DNA of 64,000 nucleotides from Hahella sp. HNIBRBA332 (GTDB lineage Bacteria; Pseudomonadota; Gammaproteobacteria; Pseudomonadales; Oleiphilaceae): contig NZ_CP132203.1 of NCBI RefSeq assembly GCF_030719035.1, positions 5,536,501-5,600,500 of the forward strand, written 5' to 3'. Every line of letters begins with the position of its first letter. Within the stretch, counting starts at the first letter, position 1. The notes below the pieces were generated by a model, which had not been told where the DNA came from, searched no databases, and saw only the letters and a program-made list of their open reading frames with translations. A program made the translations under genes and the position numbers. This document shows positions 61,101-64,000 of the stretch, piece by piece.

Positions 61101-61793
61101 CTAGTACTGCACGTTCATCGCGCCGCACAAAAACTCCACCAAAGGTCCCGCCGCCGCAAAACCGGCGGCGACCTGTTTATGGAAGTCCTTCTCCATGGCT
61201 GCATCCACGGGGCATTGCGTCATGGCGAAAAAGCTCTTGCGCTTGATGTCCTCAATATGGGGAGCGTCAGCGTCAAAGCCCTTGGGCGGCCGCGTCAACC
61301 CATCTCCGGTGACGCCGCCATGCACTTTCTTCAGTTTCTTATCCGCCAACACCTTCTCCCAGGCGCTCGGCTTATCGCGAATGCGCTCGCGAATCTTCAA
61401 CAGCTCTTGCGACTCCGGCATCCAGATACCGCCGCCGAAGAAAATCTCATCCGTCGCCAGATGCACATAGAAACCGGGCGTATGCACGTTCTTGTACTGT
61501 TGATGCCGGAATTGCGCGGCGGCGTGAGTTTTATAGGGCGTCTTGTCTTTGGAGAAACGGGTGTCCCGGTAGATGCGAAAGATCGAGCCGCCGTTCAGTC
61601 GCGGGTCCGCTACAAAATAGGGAGAGACTTTCATCAACTCCGGCGCCATGGCCTCAATAAAACGCACTAGCGGCTGCTGCACATCCTGCTTGAACCGCGC
61701 TTTGTTCTCTTCAAACCATTCCTTGTTGTTATTTGCCTGCAACTGCTGGAAAAATTCAAAAAAGTCCGGGGAAAATCCAGAAAATTCCGCCAT
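61101..61793 (-). CDS. DUF2461 family protein
   Basis: A 230-residue soluble protein of the DUF2461 (TIGR02453) family: FFQQLQANNNKEWFEENKARF near the start, IYRDTRFSKDKTPYKTHAAAQF, and GFYVHLATDEIFFGGGIWMP. Widespread in bacteria with no known function. GGGAGG lies about ten bases before the ATG. Convergent with the SDR gene. Confidence 0.92.
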   Translation of the reverse strand: MAEFSGFSPDFFEFFQQLQANNNKEWFEENKARFKQDVQQPLVRFIEAMAPELMKVSPYFVADPRLNGGSIFRIYRDTRFSKDKTPYKTHAAAQFRHQQYKNVHTPGFYVHLATDEIFFGGGIWMPESQELLKIRERIRDKPSAWEKVLADKKLKKVHGGVTGDGLTRPPKGFDADAPHIEDIKRKSFFAMTQCPVDAAMEKDFHKQVAAGFAAAGPLVEFLCGAMNVQY

Positions 61794-61961
61794 GGTAACG
61801 CCGCCTCCCTCATCGCGAGTGCTCGCCTGAATTCGAAGTACAAATGCATAAACCCACGTTTATAGCAGGAAATAACCCGCTTCGACTATGACGAATATAG
61901 CGAATAGATAAACCGCCGCGATCCCCACAACCGCGGCGCGCCTTTGCATTTTAGATAAGCG

Positions 61962-63581
61962 TTACTGGCAAGAAGCCGCGTAGATTTCCTGCGCCCATCC
62001 CGGGTTATCAATGAACGGATTGCGGTTGCCCTGGCGTTCATAAATACGCTGGTTACGGCGTTTCTCCCAAGCGTCCACCGGGTCCTGGTTATGCCACTGC
62101 AACAGCTGGCATAGCTTGCCCAATTTGGGGTCGTTGGTCCCCGTCCCGGCATAATTGACGAGCTGCAGATTCGGCGTGCCGCTGTTATCGCCGCCTTCAT
62201 AGCGCACGTCCATGTAGAAAATCATGCGCGCCACATCGCCTTTTACTGCATTTCTGGGCTCAAAGCTGTCTGCGTCGGTCTTGTTCTCCGGGGCTTCGCC
62301 AATCGCGCCGCCTCCCAGGTCGAAATCTTTATTGCCGCGTTCGCTGTTTATTGAAACATCCGCTGGCCGCAGGTGATGGATGTCCGTGTGAGCATGCTGA
62401 CTACTGCTGCTGAAGCCGTGACTCTTGGGCCATACGTGCTCCCGATTCCAGGCGTCGCCGGAATTGGATTGGCCAGCATTGTCGTCCTTGTCGATGGAAC
62501 GGCCGGAGTACAACAGCATGACATGACTGCTGTCGTCAGGGTCCTCATCGGTATACTTGAGCGCATCCCAGACCTGGGAATAACTCAAAGCAGTGTGGCC
62601 GCGCAGAATGCTGTTGAGCTCGGATTTCAACGCCGCCCCGGTTTTCCCCATGGCGGAAGAGTAATAACCGTCAACGTCGTCGTATCCATCATCGCCTCCG
62701 CTATCGGCGCTGTAGCTCATGCGCAGACTGACTCCGCTGTAGTCGCTGTAGCCTCTCACCATGGCGTGATAGTCCCCTGCAGCGGGGCCTTTGAATTCGC
62801 AGGATTCGTCATTGCCCCCCGCATAGGGGCGACAGTCATAAACGGAGGAGGTCGGCGCTGCGCCGAAACGTACGAACAAATCCGCATCGCCTTTACCGCC
62901 ATACTGCTCGAACTTGAGGCTGACGGCGCCGGCGGGAACGCTGCCCACATAGAACGTCTGCGAGCCCGCCGCGCCCGCCAGCCCTGTCTTGGCCACGCCA
63001 TTGACGAGCGTTCCCGTCGCGGAAGAATCATCGCCGGGGCCTTGATCAGGCCCGCCGCAGCCAGCGTAAAGATCGCCCACGCCCGGGGCGCCCGCTGTGG
63101 CGGCGGCGACCCAGTCCTGCTGGGTGTCCGTGTCATCGCTGGCGAAACGCATCAGCGACACATTCTGCGCATTCAAATACCACTGGGACACCGCCCCTTC
63201 CCACGCCACCATGTCCACTTCCTGGGAGCCTTTCATCAGTTTGACGAAGTCTCCGGAATTACCCAGGCTCAGAGACATCCCGGAAAGCGTCGGATTCATC
63301 CCGAACAGGCCCTGGAATCCAGCGGCGTTCTTCGCCACCGAGACATAGGCGCCGGCGCCGATCACACCGCTCAACGGGTACGCGCCGCCGTTGTCCTGCA
63401 AACTGTAGTCCGCCAGATTCACGTTCTGGCAGGACGGATTGAATATCTCCACCCACTCTTGCGACGCATCATTATCAGGCGCGTCATACAACACTTCACT
63501 GATCAACAATTCCCCATGAGAAGATGGGCAGACCATTTGCCCCATCGCCCCCAGCAGGATCATCCATACGTTCTTATTCAT
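61962..63581 (-). CDS. Secreted endonuclease I with lamin-tail and prepeptidase C-terminal domains
   Basis: A 539-residue secreted nuclease. Signal peptide about residues 1-23. A lamin-tail domain follows (LLISEVLYDAPDNDASQEWVEIFNPS, about 25-150), then a PPC-type domain (about 200-290; LKFEQYGGKGDADLFVRFG, YHAMVRGYSDYSGV). The C-terminal 240 residues are an endonuclease I/EndA-type nuclease with the core WNREHVWPKSHGF and TDIHHLRPADVSINSERGN. It probably degrades extracellular DNA for nutrients or phosphate. Start ATG has GGAG upstream. Confidence 0.9.
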   Translation of the reverse strand: MNKNVWMILLGAMGQMVCPSSHGELLISEVLYDAPDNDASQEWVEIFNPSCQNVNLADYSLQDNGGAYPLSGVIGAGAYVSVAKNAAGFQGLFGMNPTLSGMSLSLGNSGDFVKLMKGSQEVDMVAWEGAVSQWYLNAQNVSLMRFASDDTDTQQDWVAAATAGAPGVGDLYAGCGGPDQGPGDDSSATGTLVNGVAKTGLAGAAGSQTFYVGSVPAGAVSLKFEQYGGKGDADLFVRFGAAPTSSVYDCRPYAGGNDESCEFKGPAAGDYHAMVRGYSDYSGVSLRMSYSADSGGDDGYDDVDGYYSSAMGKTGAALKSELNSILRGHTALSYSQVWDALKYTDEDPDDSSHVMLLYSGRSIDKDDNAGQSNSGDAWNREHVWPKSHGFSSSSQHAHTDIHHLRPADVSINSERGNKDFDLGGGAIGEAPENKTDADSFEPRNAVKGDVARMIFYMDVRYEGGDNSGTPNLQLVNYAGTGTNDPKLGKLCQLLQWHNQDPVDAWEKRRNQRIYERQGNRNPFIDNPGWAQEIYAASCQ

Positions 63582-63849
63582 TTAACTGGCTCCAGGTTAG
63601 TAATGCCGGGCGTACAACTGGAATACCCTACGTGGCCGCTATGACAGCTTGTGGTTATTTTTGTGACGATATTGATAGCCGGTTTCCGGACAGCAAAGAA
63701 TAGGCCGTACAGGTGAAATGGTAGACGTTATATGGACTAAGACCGTTAAATCAGCGAGTTACGGATGACCAACGCGCACGCAAAAAGCGCGCAGGAGTGC
63801 ACAAAGTCAGAAAAAAAAGAGAAAAGACAGATATAAAGGAAAGAGAGAA

Positions 63850-64000
63850 TCAGGCTGAAGCGGCTTTACGGATGATCTCTGGATAACCGATGACCAAGGC
63901 CTCGGGTTTGTCCTGATAAAAGCCGCGCTCAAGCAGCATTTGATGCATGCGCGGCAGATGATAGCCGGGAACGGTAGGTAAAGCGTGATGTTCGCAGTGA
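63850..64000 (-). CDS. Fatty acid desaturase-like protein, C-terminal end only
   Basis: The minus strand at the window edge encodes the last 49 residues of a protein (stop at 63850-63852). The visible part begins HCEHHALPTVPGYHLPRMHQ, which matches the third His box (HxxHH) and following segment of membrane fatty acid desaturases. The gene continues beyond the window, so length and start are unknown. The gap 63582-63849 contains the nuclease promoter and no gene. Confidence 0.75.
   Translation of the reverse strand, partial: HCEHHALPTVPGYHLPRMHQMLLERGFYQDKPEALVIGYPEIIRKAASA

Noticed and set aside
62373..63644. 423-codon plus-strand frame opposite the endonuclease gene
   Set aside because: Its length is notable, but it is antisense to a gene with signal peptide, lamin-tail and endonuclease I motifs, and its His/Arg/Val-rich composition is that of a shadow frame.

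Overview
This 64 kb window looks like an ordinary chromosomal stretch of a marine gammaproteobacterium with moderately high GC. Gene content (RtcR-RtcBA, DadA with an AGCS symporter, a ThiDE fusion, a peroxiredoxin-glutaredoxin hybrid, DUF1513, DUF2959, DUF4399) and codon use are consistent with Hahella or a close relative in the Oceanospirillales. That placement is inference; no rRNA or other decisive marker lies in the window. There is no prophage, insertion sequence, transposase or CRISPR array. The only trace of possible integration is an isolated 3' end of a tRNA gene near 14.03 kb.

Layout. 0-1 kb: ParD-like antitoxin and zeta-like toxin pair. 1.0-1.7 kb: flavin reductase-like protein. 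1.8-7.2 kb: a Fur-box-preceded cluster of imelysin lipoprotein, dihaem oxidoreductase, second imelysin and Tat-exported DUF1513 protein, probably for periplasmic iron handling. 7.3-14 kb: an HTH regulator, a secreted PI-PLC/lectin/ricin protein behind a possible Pho box, a nitrilase homologue lacking the usual catalytic Cys, an intradiol dioxygenase, a diguanylate cyclase and a nucleotidyltransferase. 14.5-17.5 kb: D-amino acid dehydrogenase and Na+/alanine symporter. 17.6-21.7 kb: the RNA repair genes rtcR, rtcB and rtcA with a sigma-54-type promoter before rtcB. 21.7-24.1 kb: small hypothetical genes, including DUF1127 and an unannotated candidate ORF of 32 residues. 24.3-28.2 kb: an osmoprotectant ABC importer of the OsmF/YehZYXW type. 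28.2-33.3 kb: recQ, a ricin-domain lipoprotein and an RRM protein. 33.6-36.3 kb: a redox module (Prx-Grx hybrid, Lpd-like flavoprotein, CBS protein) behind a hexanucleotide tandem repeat. 36.3-44.7 kb: a thioesterase, several exported proteins (one with a PEP-CTERM-like tail), an MsbA-type ABC exporter and a periplasmic binding protein.

44.7-50.5 kb is a complete minus-strand thiamine operon, thiC-thiO-thiS-thiG-thiDE, with a TPP riboswitch in its leader. 50.8-57.3 kb is the least understood part: two small hypothetical genes, a DUF4153 membrane protein, and two tandem paralogous exported proteins of about 590 residues that I cannot assign. 57.4-64 kb holds pdxJ, the RNA 2'-phosphotransferase kptA, a Cys-rich hypothetical gene, a LysE exporter, an SDR oxidoreductase, a DUF2461 protein, a secreted three-domain endonuclease I, and the 3' end of a fatty acid desaturase-like gene cut by the window edge.

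The two RNA-end-processing loci (rtcBA and kptA), the lectin-bearing secreted proteins and the tandem paralogue cluster are the parts most worth a second look. All family names rest on recognising motifs by eye; no database search was run.
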